NCBI RefSeq assembly: GCF_900187945.1
Contig: NZ_FYEH01000007.1
Span: 62,001-126,000 of the forward strand
From: Arboricoccus pini
GTDB lineage: Bacteria; Pseudomonadota; Alphaproteobacteria; Geminicoccales; Geminicoccaceae
Length of the DNA stretch: 64,000 nucleotides
Direction: 5' to 3'
Every line of letters starts with the position of its first letter. Within the stretch, counting starts at the first letter, position 1. Both the position numbers and the translations under genes were made by a program. This document shows, piece after piece, positions 51,613-62,158 of the stretch. The notes beneath the pieces are model-generated. The model was not told the DNA's origin, made no database searches, and worked only from the letters and a program-made list of their open reading frames with translations.

Positions 51613-54017
51613 AGCTGACCTTGCCCTGGCTCACGGAGCATCTCGATACCGACAAAAGTCTGGCCGAGCTTGCCGACAAGATGACGGCACTCGGTCTCGA
51701 GGTTGAGGAAATCGTCGATCCGGGAGCTCCCTTGGAGGGCTTTACGGTGGCGCATGTGCTCTCGACCCGCCCGCATCCCGATGCCGAACGGTTGAAGATC
51801 TGCACGGTCGATACCAAGGACGGCCTTAAGGAAATCGTCTGCGGTGCGCCCAATGCCCGGGGGGATATTTGGGGCATCCTTGCGGTCGAGGGGCTGAGGA
51901 TTCCAGCCAGCGGCGAGGTTTTAAAGAAGGCCAGGATCCGCGGCGTGGAGAGCCAGGGCATGCTCTGCTCGGCACGGGAACTGGGCCTCGGCCAGGACCA
52001 TGACGGCATTATCGAGCTGTCGGCCGAAGGGCTCGAGGTCGGCATGCCAGCGGCGTGCGCACTTGGTCTCGAAGGTCCGGTGATCGAGGTGAAGTTGACG
52101 CCCGACCGCGCGGACTGCTTTGGCATTGCCGGAATCGCGCGCGACCTCGCGGCGGCCGGCATGGGCAGGCTCAGGCCGCGCTCCTTCGATCCCATCCCGG
52201 TCGAAGGACCAAGCGGGCCCGGGATCCGGCTGGATTTCATGCCGGAGCAACGGCAGGCATGTCCGCTCTTCGTTGGCCGGCGGATCAGCGGCGTGCGTAA
52301 TGGGGCCAGTCCGCGCTGGCTGCAGGAGCGGTTGCGCGCCGTGGGCCTGCGGCCGATCTCGGCCCTGGTCGACATCACGAATTTCGTGATGCTGGACATC
52401 AACCGCCCCTTGCATGTCTTCGATCTGGGCAAGCTCGAGGGGGATCTCACCGTGCGCATGGCGCGTCCGGGGGAGAAGCTGGCGGCACTGGACCAGCGGA
52501 CCTACGAGTTGGACGCGCAAACCGTCGTCGTCGCCGATGACAAGGGGCCGCAGGCTCTGGGCGGCATCATGGGGGGCGAGGCGTCGGGCGTTACCGAGGC
52601 CACGACCGATATTCTGCTCGAGATAGCGCTCTTCGATCCGATGGTGACTGCCCGGACGGGACGCCGCCTGGGCATCGAGAGCGATGCCAGGGTGCGTTTC
52701 GAGCGTGGGCTCGATCCAGAACTGGTCATGCCGGCTACCGAATATGCCACGCGTCTTATCCTTGAGATTTGCGGCGGCAAGGCCGGTCCTTCGAGTGTGG
52801 CGGGCGAGATGCCTGCGTGGCGGCGGCCGATGAGCTACCGGCCGGCGGCGCTCCAGCGGCTGACCGGCATCGAGCTTGAGAGCGGTCGGGCACGCGAGAT
52901 GCTCCTGGCCCTGGGTTTCGAGGTCGAAGCGTCCGCGCAAGGCGGCCAGCCCCATCTGGACGTGGTGCCGCCGTCCTGGCGGGGCGACATTACGACCGAG
53001 GCCTGCATCGTGGAGGAGTTGGCCAGGCTGGTCGGTTACGAGCACATCCCCGAGACGTCGGTGCATCGCGAGACGTCGGTGGGACGGCCGGTCCTTACCG
53101 TCGAACAGCGGCGGCGCAGTCTGGTACGTCGGGTCATGGCCGAAAGCGGCTTGTTCGAGGCGGTCACCTGGTCGTTTATTCCACCAGCTCAGGCGGTGCT
53201 GTTTGGCGCTGCCTCGCCGATCCTGAAGCAGAACCCGCTGAACGCCGAGCTCTCGGCAATGCGGCCTTCGCTCTTGCCCAATCTTCTAAGCGCGGCTGCG
53301 CGCAACTACGCGCGCTCGATTCCTCAAGGAGGTCTGTTCGAGTTGGGGCCGCGCTTCAAGGGCGCTCAGCCCGGCGAGCAGGTGTGGGGACTGGCGGGCC
53401 TTCGCTTTGGCGCGGCCGGCCCGCGAACCTGGAGCCAGGCGCCGAGGCTGGTCGATGCTCTGGATGCCAAGGCCGATGCTCTGGCAGCGATCGAGGCGGC
53501 AGGCATTCGGGCCGATGCCGTGCAGGTGAGCGCCGAAGCCCCCGTCTGGTATCATCCAGGTCGTTCGGGAGCACTGAAGCAGGGGCCGAACGTCCTTGCC
53601 TATTTCGGCCAGATCCACCCGCGCGTGCAGCAGGCATTCGATCTGGATGCCCAGACGGTTGCCTTCGAGCTGGATCTGGACGCGCTGCCCCATCCCAAAG
53701 CCAGGGGCAAGAACCGCGCTGCCCTCGAGACGATGCCTTATCCACCGGTCGATCGCGACTTCGCCTTCATCGTGGACGGCGACCGCGAGGCGGAGTCGCT
53801 CCTGAAGTCGGTGCGGTTGGTCGATCGCAAGCTTGTCCGCGAGGTGAGGCTATTCGATGTCTATCAGGGCAAGGGCCTGCCCGAAGGCAAGAAGAGCTTT
53901 GGCGTCGCTGTGCGATTGCAGGCGGCGGACCGGACGCTGGCCGAGGCCGAGATCGACGCCATCGCCCGCCGCATCGTCGAGGCGGCGGCCAAGCATGGCG
54001 CCTCACTCCGACAATAA
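51609..54017 (+). CDS. pheT: Phenylalanine-tRNA ligase, beta subunit
   Basis: 802-residue beta subunit, forming an alpha2-beta2 enzyme with PheS. In order there is a tRNA-binding EMAP-like domain (residues 40-150, [16 protein letters not shown]), the B3/B4 editing domain (about 210-390, [34 protein letters not shown]), B5, and the C-terminal anticodon-binding ferredoxin-like domain ([33 protein letters not shown]). Length and order are normal. Confidence 0.97.
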   Translation: MKLTLPWLTEHLDTDKSLAELADKMTALGLEVEEIVDPGAPLEGFTVAHVLSTRPHPDAERLKICTVDTKDGLKEIVCGAPNARGDIWGILAVEGLRIPASGEVLKKARIRGVESQGMLCSARELGLGQDHDGIIELSAEGLEVGMPAACALGLEGPVIEVKLTPDRADCFGIAGIARDLAAAGMGRLRPRSFDPIPVEGPSGPGIRLDFMPEQRQACPLFVGRRISGVRNGASPRWLQERLRAVGLRPISALVDITNFVMLDINRPLHVFDLGKLEGDLTVRMARPGEKLAALDQRTYELDAQTVVVADDKGPQALGGIMGGEASGVTEATTDILLEIALFDPMVTARTGRRLGIESDARVRFERGLDPELVMPATEYATRLILEICGGKAGPSSVAGEMPAWRRPMSYRPAALQRLTGIELESGRAREMLLALGFEVEASAQGGQPHLDVVPPSWRGDITTEACIVEELARLVGYEHIPETSVHRETSVGRPVLTVEQRRRSLVRRVMAESGLFEAVTWSFIPPAQAVLFGAASPILKQNPLNAELSAMRPSLLPNLLSAAARNYARSIPQGGLFELGPRFKGAQPGEQVWGLAGLRFGAAGPRTWSQAPRLVDALDAKADALAAIEAAGIRADAVQVSAEAPVWYHPGRSGALKQGPNVLAYFGQIHPRVQQAFDLDAQTVAFELDLDALPHPKARGKNRAALETMPYPPVDRDFAFIVDGDREAESLLKSVRLVDRKLVREVRLFDVYQGKGLPEGKKSFGVAVRLQAADRTLAEAEIDAIARRIVEAAAKHGASLRQ

Positions 54018-54108
54018 TACATGAGGGCTGCAACGGGACGCTCCCAGCGACAGGCGGGGGGCATCTGCGCTAGATAGCTCTCTTGCAGCCTCTTTTGAGA
54101 TCGATTTG

Positions 54109-55905
54109 ATGACCGACCTCGCTCACATCCGTAACTTTGCCATCGTCGCCCATATCGATCATGGCAAATCGACCCTGGCCGATCGTCTGATCGAAACCTG
54201 CGGCGGCTTGGCGGCCCGCGAGATGACCAGCCAAGTGCTGGACAGCATGGATATCGAGCGTGAGCGCGGCATTACGATCAAGGCGCAGACGGTGCGGCTG
54301 CTCTATCGCGCCAAGGATGGCCAGGATTATACGTTCAATCTGATCGACACGCCGGGCCATGTCGACTTCGCCTACGAAGTTAGCCGGTCAATGCGTGCCT
54401 GCGAGGGCGCGCTGTTGCTCGTGGATGCGACCCAGGGCGTCGAGGCGCAGACCCTGGCCAATGCCTATCAGGCAATCGACGCCAATCTGGAATTGCTGCC
54501 AGTCCTGAACAAGGTCGATCTGCCGGCCGCCGAGCCTGAGCGGATCAAGCAGCAGATCGAGGACATTATCGGCCTCGACGCCTCAGACGCCCTGCAGATC
54601 TCGGCCAAAACCGGGCTCGGCGTCCCCGACGTCCTCGAGGCAATCGTCAAATATCTGCCGCCGCCTACGGGCGATGCGGATGCTCCCTTGCAGGCTCTGG
54701 TCATCGATTCCTGGTACGATCCCTATCTCGGTGTCGTAACGCTCTTTCGGGTCCGCAACGGTGTGATCCGCAAAGGCCAGAAGATCCGATTCATGGGGAC
54801 GGGTGCAGCACACCCGGTGGACCGCGTTGGCGTCATGACGCCAAAGCCGCTCTTGATGGACGCGTTGGGGCCGGGGTCCGTGGGCTTTTTTACAGCTGCC
54901 ATCAAGGACATCGCGGACGCGCGGGTGGGCGATACCATCACGGACGACCGCAAGCCCGCAACGGTGGCACTCGAAGGCTTCCGACCGAGCCAACCGGTCG
55001 TCTTTTGCGGCATGTATCCGGCCGAAGCCGACAGCTACGAAACGCTGCGGGACAGCCTGGGCAAGTTGCGCCTGAACGATGCGAGCTTCGAATTTGAGCC
55101 CGAGAGTTCCGGCGCCTTGGGATTGGGTTTCCGTTGCGGCTTTCTGGGATTGTTGCATCTTGAGATCATTCAGGAGCGGCTGGAGCGGGAATTCGACCTC
55201 GACCTTGTGATCACGGCACCATCGGTCGTTTATCGCGTGCACATGACGGACGGAACGAGCTACGAGCTGCATAACCCGGCCGATTACCCCGACGTGACCA
55301 AGATCGATCATGTGGAGGAGCCCTGGATCAAGGCTTCGATCATGGTGCCCGATGAATTCCTCGGGCCGGTCCTGGCACTATGCCAGGAAAAGCGCGGGGT
55401 TCAGCAGGACATGACCTATGTCGGCAACCGGGCGATGGTCGTCTATCGCCTGCCGTTGAACGAGGTCGTGTTTGATTTCTATGATCGGCTGAAATCGATC
55501 AGCCGAGGCTATGCGAGTTTCGACTATCAGCTGGATGGCTATGGCGAGAGCGACCTCGTCAAGCTCGATATCCTGATCAACAGTGACAAGGTCGATAGTC
55601 TGTCGATGATTGTTCATCGATCCATGGCAGAACTCCGCGGGCGTAACACTTGCGAGAAATTGCAACAGCTTATTCCTAGGCAGATGTTCCAAGTAGCCAT
55701 CCAGGCAGCTATTGGGGGCAAGATCGTCGCGCGTGAGACGGTGAAAGCTTTCCGTAAGGATGTGCTGGCAAAATGCTATGGCGGCGATATCAGCCGCAAG
55801 CGCAAGCTCTTGGACAAGCAAAAGGAGGGCAAGAAGCGTATGCGCCAGGTCGGGCAGATCGAAATTCCCCAGGAAGCTTTTCTTGCCGCTCTCAAGATGA
55901 GTTGA
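54109..55905 (+). CDS. lepA: Elongation factor 4 (LepA)
   Basis: 598-residue ribosome-associated GTPase from the ATG at 54109 (an in-frame TTG is adjacent). G1 [25 protein letters not shown]3 [16 protein letters not shown] and G4 [11 protein letters not shown] are present. The LepA-specific C-terminal domain is clear ([41 protein letters not shown]). It lies 91 bases after pheT. Confidence 0.97.
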   Translation: MTDLAHIRNFAIVAHIDHGKSTLADRLIETCGGLAAREMTSQVLDSMDIERERGITIKAQTVRLLYRAKDGQDYTFNLIDTPGHVDFAYEVSRSMRACEGALLLVDATQGVEAQTLANAYQAIDANLELLPVLNKVDLPAAEPERIKQQIEDIIGLDASDALQISAKTGLGVPDVLEAIVKYLPPPTGDADAPLQALVIDSWYDPYLGVVTLFRVRNGVIRKGQKIRFMGTGAAHPVDRVGVMTPKPLLMDALGPGSVGFFTAAIKDIADARVGDTITDDRKPATVALEGFRPSQPVVFCGMYPAEADSYETLRDSLGKLRLNDASFEFEPESSGALGLGFRCGFLGLLHLEIIQERLEREFDLDLVITAPSVVYRVHMTDGTSYELHNPADYPDVTKIDHVEEPWIKASIMVPDEFLGPVLALCQEKRGVQQDMTYVGNRAMVVYRLPLNEVVFDFYDRLKSISRGYASFDYQLDGYGESDLVKLDILINSDKVDSLSMIVHRSMAELRGRNTCEKLQQLIPRQMFQVAIQAAIGGKIVARETVKAFRKDVLAKCYGGDISRKRKLLDKQKEGKKRMRQVGQIEIPQEAFLAALKMS

Positions 55906-56020
55906 GAGCGGACGACAGCCGTCGCGAGGATGTGAACCAGACCGGGGCTGCAGCGGGGTACCCCAAAAGGTGTTGCGCTCGCACGCAGGGTTAAATGCAA
56001 CGATGAATCGCTTGCGTCGC

Positions 56021-56043
56021 AAGAGATTTCGCCACTATCTCTT
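56021..56043 (+). terminator. Hairpin downstream of lepA
   Basis: AAGAGAT (56021-56027) pairs perfectly with ATCTCTT (56037-56043) around a 9-base loop. The 244-base spacer after lepA holds no gene. The hairpin is AU-rich and lacks a U-run, so its terminator role is uncertain. Confidence 0.35.
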
Positions 56044-56149
56044 GCTAATAGATGTCAAGTAAAAGTGTCGATCGCTCGATCTGCGGGGAGCCGGGGGGCC
56101 TCAGTGCAGTTTGAAACTGTGAGCGACCGTTAGAACTTGGATTGGTTGA

Positions 56150-56563
56150 ATGACGACGAAAGATTGGCTTTCGTTCTGTTCGTCGAAGTCGGACTATGTC
56201 GTATCTGGCCCCCATCTTCATGCGAACGACGTCATGGATGAGGCTGGCACCGACTCGGGCCAGTTCGGCGCTGCGGACCTCATGCCATGGGATGCCGAGC
56301 AGGTGGTCGAACTGAGCCTCCGTCTTGAAGATCTGATCGGCGACGCGAATCAGGAAATCGTCGTGTTTAACGATTCGTCATTTTCCGAGATGACCCTCGT
56401 TACCGACGTGGCACTCCTGGAACGCTGGGCTGTTCAGAATCACATCACCGCTGCCGGCGAGGACGTGTCGGGCTTTATTGCCCTTCGCTTTGCCAATGGC
56501 ATTCACGTCTACCATCAGCGCGAACTCGCTCTCTCGGTCGTTCGTTCTTCTGAATTCGACTGA
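56150..56563 (+). CDS. Hypothetical protein, 137 aa
   Basis: Family not recognised. The protein is acidic and has no signal peptide or membrane helix. The core (residues 45-125: PWDAEQVVELSLRLEDLIGDANQEIVVFND, EMTLVTDVALLERWAVQNHITAAGEDVSGFIALRFANGIHVYH, sampled in parts) alternates strands and helices like a small alpha/beta protein. Plausible codon use and an unbroken frame support it. There is no operon partner; the lactonase gene begins 92 bases further on. Confidence 0.55.
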   Translation: MTTKDWLSFCSSKSDYVVSGPHLHANDVMDEAGTDSGQFGAADLMPWDAEQVVELSLRLEDLIGDANQEIVVFNDSSFSEMTLVTDVALLERWAVQNHITAAGEDVSGFIALRFANGIHVYHQRELALSVVRSSEFD

Positions 56564-56655
56564 ATCCTTGCCCTCTTGCGAAGGCGGCGACAATGCACGC
56601 TTGTGCAAAGTTACCGGTTCGTGGCTCCGTGTGACTAAGCGCGTGAGAGGTGCCC

Positions 56656-57558
56656 TTGGTTGCGTTTCCCGTCGTCGATTCGCATATCCATCTGATTGAC
56701 CCGTCGCGGCTGGCTTATCGCTGGCTGCAGAACAATTCCGTCCTCCGACGGCGCCATGCGCTGCTCGAATACGGTCAGGCCCAGGCTGGCCGAGCAGTGG
56801 CGGCCATCGTTGCCGTCGAAGCCGATGCCGACGATGCGGACAAAGAGATTCTCTATCTGCTCGAACAAGCCGAGAACGACAGTCGGATCGGCGCCATCGT
56901 CGCCCATCTACCGCTCGAGCAGGGCGAGAGACTGGAAGAGACAATGGCAAGCAGGGCGACGACGGGACGGGTGAAGGGACTGCGCCGCCTTCTTCAGGAT
57001 GAACCAGCGCCAGGGTTCTGCCTGCAACCCGGCTTTATCGAAGGGGTCCGGCTTGCCGGGCGTTTCGATCTTACCGTCGACCTCTGCATCCGCCAGCATC
57101 AGTTGCAGGACCTGATCAAGCTCGTCGATGCCTGTCCGAAGACACGCTTCGTCCTCGATCATATCGCCAAGCCCGCGATCCGCGATGGCGCTCTCGAGCC
57201 ATGGCGGCGCGAGTTCCGCGACCTGGCGGCGCGACCCAATATCGTCTGCAAGCTTTCCGGGGTCGCGACCGAGGCGGATCCGATCCATTGGACCCCCGAG
57301 CAATTGCGGCCCTATATCGATCATGCCTGGGAGAGCTTCGGGGCCTCCCGGCTGCTCTTTGGCAGCGACTGGCCGGTCTGCCTTATGGCCGTCGATTGGA
57401 TCGCCTGGGTTGAAATCCTTGAGGCGGCGCTGGCGGCTTTCAGCGACAACGAGAAGCGTGCCTTTTGGGGTCGGAACGCGATTGCCGCCTACAAGATGGA
57501 CGCGACACTGCTCGAGACCGACGAGGGGGACTCGCTGAAAACGACCATGCCAGGCTGA
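56656..57558 (+). CDS. Amidohydrolase-2 family lactonase (L-fuconolactonase-like)
   Basis: 300 residues from a TTG at 56656 (GAGAGG at 56645-56650, 5-base spacer; the GTG at 56650 lies on the SD sequence). TIM-barrel hydrolase with the metal motif VVDSHIHLID, the conserved TTGRVKGLRRLLQDEP, FVLDHIAKPAI and FGSDWPVC. These are hallmarks of the COG3618 lactonases that open L-fucono- or related sugar lactones. The aldo-keto reductase 95 bases downstream would supply such a lactone. Confidence 0.88.
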   Translation: MVAFPVVDSHIHLIDPSRLAYRWLQNNSVLRRRHALLEYGQAQAGRAVAAIVAVEADADDADKEILYLLEQAENDSRIGAIVAHLPLEQGERLEETMASRATTGRVKGLRRLLQDEPAPGFCLQPGFIEGVRLAGRFDLTVDLCIRQHQLQDLIKLVDACPKTRFVLDHIAKPAIRDGALEPWRREFRDLAARPNIVCKLSGVATEADPIHWTPEQLRPYIDHAWESFGASRLLFGSDWPVCLMAVDWIAWVEILEAALAAFSDNEKRAFWGRNAIAAYKMDATLLETDEGDSLKTTMPG

Positions 57559-57653
57559 GTAGCCCCTATCCTCGGCATGCGACGGGCTCTGGCGTTTCGA
57601 ACAGCGGCAAAGCATTCTAGAGGCCTCGACAATAAGAAAATGCGGAGGCGGCA

Positions 57654-58679
57654 ATGGCATTGTCCTTGGAGACGCGGGCGGTTGGGCGCACGGGCCTTGA
57701 CGTGCCGGTACTTGGGCTCGGGGGTGCCCCCTTGGGCGACATCTATGCCAAGCTGCCCGAAGATCAGGCCCTGGCCACCATCGAGAACGCCTATGCCGCC
57801 GGTATCCGGCTCTTCGATACAGCCCCGCTCTATGGCCATGGTCTCTCGGAGCATCGCTTCGGTCACGTCCTGCGTACCAAGCCGCGTGACAGCTATATCC
57901 TCTCGACCAAGGTCGGCCGCTGGCTGGAGCCCGCCGCGCCTGGCACGTTCGATCGAGGCCAGTGGCAAAACCCGCTGAATTTCCGTCTGCGCGTCGACTA
58001 TAGTTACGATGGCGCCATGCGCGCGATCGACCAAAGTCTGCAGCGCCTGGGCATCGAGCGCATCGACATCGCCTTCATTCACGATCTCGATATCTGGACG
58101 CACGGTAGCCGCGAGGTCTTCGAGACCCACTACAAGACGGCCGTCGAAGGTGCCTTCAAGGCGCTGGCCCGCCTGCGCGAGGAAGGCGTCATCAAGGCGT
58201 TGGGGCTGGGCGTCAACGAGATCGAGCCCTGCGTGCGTTTCGCGCGCGACGCCGATCCCGACCTCTTCATGCTGGCTGGCCGCTATACGCTTTTGGAACA
58301 AGGTGGTCTCGACGACCTGTTTCCGCTCGCCGAGGCCAAGGGCTTCAGCTTCTTTCTGGCCGGTCCCTTCAATTCCGGTATTCTGGCCACCGGCGCCGTG
58401 CCGGGGGCAAAGTACAATTACCAGGATGCGCCGCCCGAAATATTGGATCGCGTCCGAGAGATCGAGGCGGTCTGCGCGCGCCATGGCGTACGGCTGCCGG
58501 CGGCGGCAATTCGCTTTCCGCTGGGGCATCCCCGCATCGCCGCCATCATTCCAGGCGCGGTCAGGCCGGCCGAGGTGGAGGCGAATATCGAGCTTATGAC
58601 GGCCGCGTTGCCGCCTGACCTCTGGACGGATCTGCGTGCGGCCGGCCTATTGCGGGAAGGTACGCCCGTGCCGGCCTGA
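57654..58679 (+). CDS. Aldo/keto reductase, L-fucose/D-threo-aldose dehydrogenase type
   Basis: 341-residue NAD(P)-dependent sugar 1-dehydrogenase. Catalytic residues appear as D-Y in FDTAPLYGHGLSE, Lys in ILSTKVGRWL and His in IAFIHDLDIW. GRTGLDVPVLGLGGAPLGD and FGHVLRTKPRDSY are typical of D-threo-aldose or L-fucose dehydrogenases and pyridoxal dehydrogenases. The preceding lactonase makes oxidation of L-fucose or a similar sugar to its acid the simplest reading. The remaining pathway enzymes are not in the window. Confidence 0.9.
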   Translation: MALSLETRAVGRTGLDVPVLGLGGAPLGDIYAKLPEDQALATIENAYAAGIRLFDTAPLYGHGLSEHRFGHVLRTKPRDSYILSTKVGRWLEPAAPGTFDRGQWQNPLNFRLRVDYSYDGAMRAIDQSLQRLGIERIDIAFIHDLDIWTHGSREVFETHYKTAVEGAFKALARLREEGVIKALGLGVNEIEPCVRFARDADPDLFMLAGRYTLLEQGGLDDLFPLAEAKGFSFFLAGPFNSGILATGAVPGAKYNYQDAPPEILDRVREIEAVCARHGVRLPAAAIRFPLGHPRIAAIIPGAVRPAEVEANIELMTAALPPDLWTDLRAAGLLREGTPVPA

Positions 58680-58689
58680 AGCGTCCAGG

Positions 58690-60390
58690 TCAGTCGATGG
58701 CGATCGGCAGCTCGATCAGGTTGACGCTGCCGGATGCGATCCCGGCCTCGAGTGCGGGCGCGATGTCGGCCGCCCGCTCGACGCGACGGGCCGGCACCCC
58801 CATCGAGGCGGCAAGCGCCAGGAAGTCGATTGCCGGATCTTCCAGATCCATGGCGATGAAGTGATTACGCTGGGCGGAGAAATAGCCCGCCTGCGATTTC
58901 ATGAAGCTCTTGAGGATATTATACTCGCGGTTATTCATGACGACGAAGGTAACCGGCAGGTTCTCGTGGGCCGCGGTCCAAAGCGCCTGCGGCGAGTACA
59001 TGGCGGCACCGTCGCCGACCAAGGCCACCACCGGCTCGCGGCCGAGGCCGAGCGAGCAGCCGACGGCAGCTGGCATGCCCCAGCCAAGCCCCCCGCCGCG
59101 CAGGAAGGCGTATTGCCTGGACCAGTCGCTGTTAAGGAAGCCGCGGACATGGCTCGATGTGGCGATCGCCTCGTCGACAATGGCGATCTTCGGGCCGATG
59201 GCACGCACCACTTCCCGGGCCGCGACCAAAGGCGTCGTCAGTGGTCGGTCCCATTCCTCCTCTGCTCTGGCCGTCAGCACCGCGCGCTGGCGCGCACGCT
59301 CCAGGGCTGCCTTGTCGCGCAGGGCCAGATAGTCGGTGCTGCGCGGAGCCGTCAGACGCTCCACTTCCGGAAGGAGTGCCATGAGCGATGCCTTGATGTC
59401 GCCCACGACAGAGAGCTTCGTTACATAGGTGCGGCCGAGGTCGCGGACGTCGGCCGACATTTGCAGGACCTCGCAGGAGGCGGGCACGGCCGGCCCCTCG
59501 GTGTAGAGAATCGTGATCAGCGACTTGCCGCCCAGGGCGAAAAGCGCGTCGAAGTCGCCAAGGCGGGCGGCAATCTCGCTGGCCTTGGTCGGCATGTTGC
59601 CCTGCCATAAGGGATGGCTGGTGGGGAAAGGGATGAAGGCCGGCCAGGACGAGCCGTAGACCGGTGCGCCCAGCATCTCGGCCAGCGCCACGACCTCCGA
59701 GGTGGCATCGCTCGCGTGGATCTCGTCCCCGGCGATGATGACCAGCCGGCCAGGCTTGACGCTAGCCAGCTCCTTGGCCAACCGGTCGAGAGAGCCCGCG
59801 ACAGCGCGGCGTTCGATAGTCGATTGGGGAGCAACCCCAACGGTGCTCATTTCCTCCATCACGTCCATGGGCAAGGAGAGAAAGACCGGTCCCGTCGGTG
59901 CTGCGCCCGCATCCTGGAAGGCGCGGCGGACCAGAACCGGCAATTGGTCGGCACTCGTCACCTCCTGTGCCCATTTGACGGCCGGCGTGGCGAGACGCAC
60001 GAGGTCGCCGTAGAGTAGCGGATCGGTGATTGTGTGGCGGGAATCCTGCTGCCCAGCGGTGACGACGAGAGGCGTGCCGGCGACGGTGGCATTGAGGAGA
60101 TTGCCCATGCCATGGCCTAGACCGCCAGCGGTATGCAGATTGATGAAACCGGGGCGACCGGCCGTTTGGGCATAGCCATCCGCCATCGCCACGACCGACG
60201 CTTCCTGGAGAGCCCAGATATAGTCGATATCGCGGCAATTCAGGAGTGCGTCCATCAAGGGCAATTCGGTCGTGCCGGGATTGCCGAAGATATAGCGGAC
60301 ACCCTCGTTCTTCAGGACCTCGAGCAGGAGGTCGGCCCCCCGCCTGGCGTTCACCTGGTCGAGGTTGGAAATGGGGCTACCTTTAAGCAT
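58690..60390 (-). CDS. Thiamine-diphosphate enzyme, benzoylformate-decarboxylase-like
   Basis: 566 residues from the ATG at 60390 (GGAG upstream; an in-frame TTG at 60405 is possible). Three ThDP domains are present. The N-terminal block GVRYIFGNPGTTELPLMDALL, cofactor-activating Glu in ALQEASVVAMADGYAQ, and NLHTAGGLGHGMGNLLNA with a conserved His are of the MdlC type. The diphosphate-binding motif is VALVGDGAAMYSPQALWTAAH, then VVMNNREYNILK. Benzoylformate decarboxylase has Ser in the GNPG.. motif where this has Thr, so the substrate may differ (other 2-oxoacids). It follows murJ on the same strand, 78 bases away, and is convergent with the aldo-keto reductase. Confidence 0.88.
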   Translation of the reverse strand: MLKGSPISNLDQVNARRGADLLLEVLKNEGVRYIFGNPGTTELPLMDALLNCRDIDYIWALQEASVVAMADGYAQTAGRPGFINLHTAGGLGHGMGNLLNATVAGTPLVVTAGQQDSRHTITDPLLYGDLVRLATPAVKWAQEVTSADQLPVLVRRAFQDAGAAPTGPVFLSLPMDVMEEMSTVGVAPQSTIERRAVAGSLDRLAKELASVKPGRLVIIAGDEIHASDATSEVVALAEMLGAPVYGSSWPAFIPFPTSHPLWQGNMPTKASEIAARLGDFDALFALGGKSLITILYTEGPAVPASCEVLQMSADVRDLGRTYVTKLSVVGDIKASLMALLPEVERLTAPRSTDYLALRDKAALERARQRAVLTARAEEEWDRPLTTPLVAAREVVRAIGPKIAIVDEAIATSSHVRGFLNSDWSRQYAFLRGGGLGWGMPAAVGCSLGLGREPVVALVGDGAAMYSPQALWTAAHENLPVTFVVMNNREYNILKSFMKSQAGYFSAQRNHFIAMDLEDPAIDFLALAASMGVPARRVERAADIAPALEAGIASGSVNLIELPIAID

Positions 60391-60468
60391 CCAGCCGTTC
60401 TCCAATCATGACCTGTTTTGTCTGGAGCAAAGACTATGCCTTAAGGTCTTCGTCTTCGCTTCGCTTTT

Positions 60469-62022
60469 TCAAGCGTTCCGGTTTCGGGCGCCGATAGCGA
60501 GACGCAATTCCCGGGTCGAGACCAGGCCCAATGCGAGAGCCAGAGCCGCATAGAGAACGGCACTCCCGGCGACGATTCCCGCAAGGATCATTACCTCGCG
60601 TAGGCGGTCGCCGCCGGCGGCATCGACGAGCAGCCAGTGATTGGCGCCGAGGAGCACGATGGTCAAAAGGCCAGCCGCGACGACCGCTTTCGGCAGCCGC
60701 GACTTGAAGGCGGGATCGGGTACCAGGTGGCCTCGGCGATGGAGGACGATGCCAAGGAAGATGACGTTGATCCAGGAGGACACGGTCGTCGAGGCGGCAA
60801 TACCGACTGGCCCGAACGGACCCATCAGGGCGAATTTCAAGCCGACATTGAAGGCAACGGCCACCAGCGAAACGTAGAGCGGAGTCTTGCTGTCCTCGCG
60901 GGCGTAGAAGCCCGAGACCATGGCCGGAACGAGGACGAAGGCCGGCAGTCCCATGCCGTAGGCCTGCAGCACGGAAGCCGTGGCGGCCGCATCGGCGACG
61001 CTGAAGGCGCCGCGTCGAAAGAGCATGTCCATCAACGGAAAGCTGATGGCAATGAAGGCGGCCACAGCTGGCAATGTCAGGACGAGCGAGATCTCGATGG
61101 CGCGGTTCTGGCTGGCGGCAGCGGCTTCGAACTGACCGGCCTTGAGCTGGCGGGAGAGCTGCGGCAGGAGGGCCGTGCCTACGGCGATGCCGATTACGCC
61201 CAGCGGTAACTGGTTTAGCCGGTCGGCATAATAGAGATAGGAGACGGCACCGGTCGGCAGGAGCGAGGCGATCAACGTGTCGACGAAGAGGCTGATCTGG
61301 GTAAGGCCGCGGCCGAGGGCCGCCGGGCCCAGCACTCTCAGGAAGCGATTGACCTCCGGCGTGGCGCGGGGGCGGCGAAAATGCAGATCCATCCCGGCCC
61401 GGCGGCTGTCCCAATAGAGGTAGGCCAGTTGGGCCACGCCCGAGAGAAGGACGCCCACGGCCAGGGCGTAGCCCGCATTTGGCAGGAACGGCGTCAAGCC
61501 GAAAAGGGCCGCCAGCAGCACGACGTTCATCAGGATCGGCGCCGCTGCGGCGGCTGTGAAGCGCTGCATGCTGTTGAGGACGCCACCGATCAGAGAGACC
61601 AGCGTGATGCAGAGAAGATAGGGAAACGTGATGCGGGTGAAGGCAATGGCCAGATCGAACTTGGCGGGTTCGGCGGCAAAGCCCGGTGCGAAGACCAGCA
61701 TGAACCAGGGCATGATGACCCAGAAGAGAAGGAGGAGACCCAGTTGGACCGCCACCATCAAGGTGAAGAGCATTTCCGCGAATGACTTGGCCTCGGTCTG
61801 ACCCTTGCGCACGAGTACGCCCGAGAAGACCGGAACGAAGGCCGCGTTGAATGCGCCTTCGGCAAACAGCGAGCGGAAATGATTGGGAAGACGGAAGGCG
61901 ACGAAAAATGCGTCAGCCACCGGTCCGGCACCAAGGATCGCCGCCGTGGCGACATCTCGAACGAAGCCGACGATACGGCTTATCAGGGTAAGACCCCCGA
62001 TATTGGCAATCTGGCGAAACAA
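60469..62022 (-). CDS. murJ: Lipid II flippase MurJ
   Basis: 517-residue, 14-helix MOP-superfamily transporter that flips lipid II for peptidoglycan synthesis. It starts with TTG at 62022, supported by AAGGGAG five bases upstream. Family residues are ISRIVGFVRDVATAAILGAG near the N-terminus, then FVAFRLPNHFRSLFAEGAFNAAFVPVF. ALGRGLTQISLFVDTLIASL and YYADRLNQLPLGVIGIAVGTALLP follow. Length is normal. Confidence 0.96.
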   Translation of the reverse strand: MFRQIANIGGLTLISRIVGFVRDVATAAILGAGPVADAFFVAFRLPNHFRSLFAEGAFNAAFVPVFSGVLVRKGQTEAKSFAEMLFTLMVAVQLGLLLLFWVIMPWFMLVFAPGFAAEPAKFDLAIAFTRITFPYLLCITLVSLIGGVLNSMQRFTAAAAAPILMNVVLLAALFGLTPFLPNAGYALAVGVLLSGVAQLAYLYWDSRRAGMDLHFRRPRATPEVNRFLRVLGPAALGRGLTQISLFVDTLIASLLPTGAVSYLYYADRLNQLPLGVIGIAVGTALLPQLSRQLKAGQFEAAAASQNRAIEISLVLTLPAVAAFIAISFPLMDMLFRRGAFSVADAAATASVLQAYGMGLPAFVLVPAMVSGFYAREDSKTPLYVSLVAVAFNVGLKFALMGPFGPVGIAASTTVSSWINVIFLGIVLHRRGHLVPDPAFKSRLPKAVVAAGLLTIVLLGANHWLLVDAAGGDRLREVMILAGIVAGSAVLYAALALALGLVSTRELRLAIGARNRNA

Positions 62023-62158
62023 GGCCGCTCCCTTGGCTGCTCGGGCCGCCGCAAGCTACCCCGGCCGCTCGGCGCTCTCCAACCCCCATGCCAAGTGAAA
62101 AAAATGTCGTTGGCGAAAGGAATGGCACCTTATCCCCCGACAACATGACCTCGCAGAA

